This document shows positions 5,946-6,031 of a stretch of 6,031 nucleotides of DNA, in pieces; within the stretch, counting starts at the first letter, position 1; every line of letters begins with the position of its first letter. The DNA lies in the NCBI GenBank assembly GCA_037443425.1, contig JBBIOI010000160.1, positions 1 through 6,031 on the forward strand. Direction: 5' to 3'. The notes under the pieces were generated by a model. That model searched no databases. It saw only the letters and a program-made list of their open reading frames with translations, and was not told where the DNA came from. This DNA is from JBBIOI01 sp037443425. GTDB lineage: Bacteria > Desulfobacterota > BSN033 > UBA1163. Position numbers and translations under genes: made by a program.

Positions 5946-6031
5946 TATGAAGGGAAGAATCGTTATTGATGGTGAGGATCTGAAACTGGAAGATGTATTT
6001 GAAGTGGCTGAAGGGAGGGTATCTGTAGAGA
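5938..6031 (+). CDS. N-terminal fragment of an aromatic amino acid / histidine ammonia-lyase family protein
   Basis: The reading frame from the ATG at 5947 to the right edge gives MKGRIVIDGEDLKLEDV and continues FEVAEGRVSVE. This closely fits the opening of MIO-cofactor ammonia-lyases (HAL/PAL/TAL), whose first conserved stretch has the pattern hhhDGxxLThEDVhxVAxxxxxV. These enzymes remove ammonia from His, Phe or Tyr to give urocanate, cinnamate or coumarate; related aminomutases share the fold. The catalytic Ala-Ser-Gly lies beyond the window, so family and substrate are not proven. I place the start at TTG 5938 because AGGAG (5923-5927) is 10 nt upstream of it and 19 nt from the ATG at 5947. 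The ATG remains an alternative. It overlaps the dehalogenase-like gene by 8 nt, or follows it by 1 nt with the ATG start. Confidence 0.6.
   Translation, partial: MSNMKGRIVIDGEDLKLEDVFEVAEGRVSVE

Overview
The window is AT-rich bacterial DNA with every supported gene on the + strand, packed as one probable operon. Layout: the last 19 codons of an unidentified gene (1-60), a 124-bp upstream region with promoter-like and operator-like sequence (61-184), a complete five-gene branched-chain amino acid (Liv/HAAT) type ABC importer (livK-livH-livM-livG-livF, 185-4813), a gene for a short reductive-dehalogenase-like iron-sulfur protein (4827-5945), and the first codons of an aromatic amino acid / histidine ammonia-lyase family gene that runs off the right edge (5938-6031).

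The importer looks complete: a secreted substrate-binding protein with a Sec signal peptide, two polytopic permeases and two ATPases. The ATPase pair is asymmetric. LivG has a non-canonical signature motif but a normal H-loop His; LivF has a canonical LSGGE signature but Gln in place of the H-loop His. Junctions after livH are very tight: genes overlap or are separated by 6-13 bp, and several start with TTG or GTG behind good Shine-Dalgarno sequences. The only sizeable internal gap, livK to livH (79 bp), holds a hairpin followed by a T-rich run. It could reduce transcription or translation of the membrane genes relative to the binding protein.

The dehalogenase-like protein has the two-cluster [4Fe-4S] Cys pattern and the core motif of the corrinoid-dependent RdhA family. 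It is only 372 residues long, has no twin-arginine signal, and has no RdhB anchor gene beside it in the window. This suggests a cytoplasmic, soluble enzyme rather than a respiratory, membrane-attached one. Liv-type importer + RdhA-like reductase + MIO-type ammonia-lyase suggests uptake and breakdown of an amino-acid-like or aromatic, possibly halogenated, compound. That pathway is inference from gene order only; the substrate cannot be read from the sequence.

The host is most likely an anaerobic diderm bacterium (for example a Desulfobacterota-like sediment organism). The evidence is the oxygen-sensitive Fe-S/corrinoid-type enzyme, the periplasmic-style signal peptide without a lipobox, and the AT-rich composition. 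This assignment is tentative. No mobile element, CRISPR array, tRNA or rRNA was seen.
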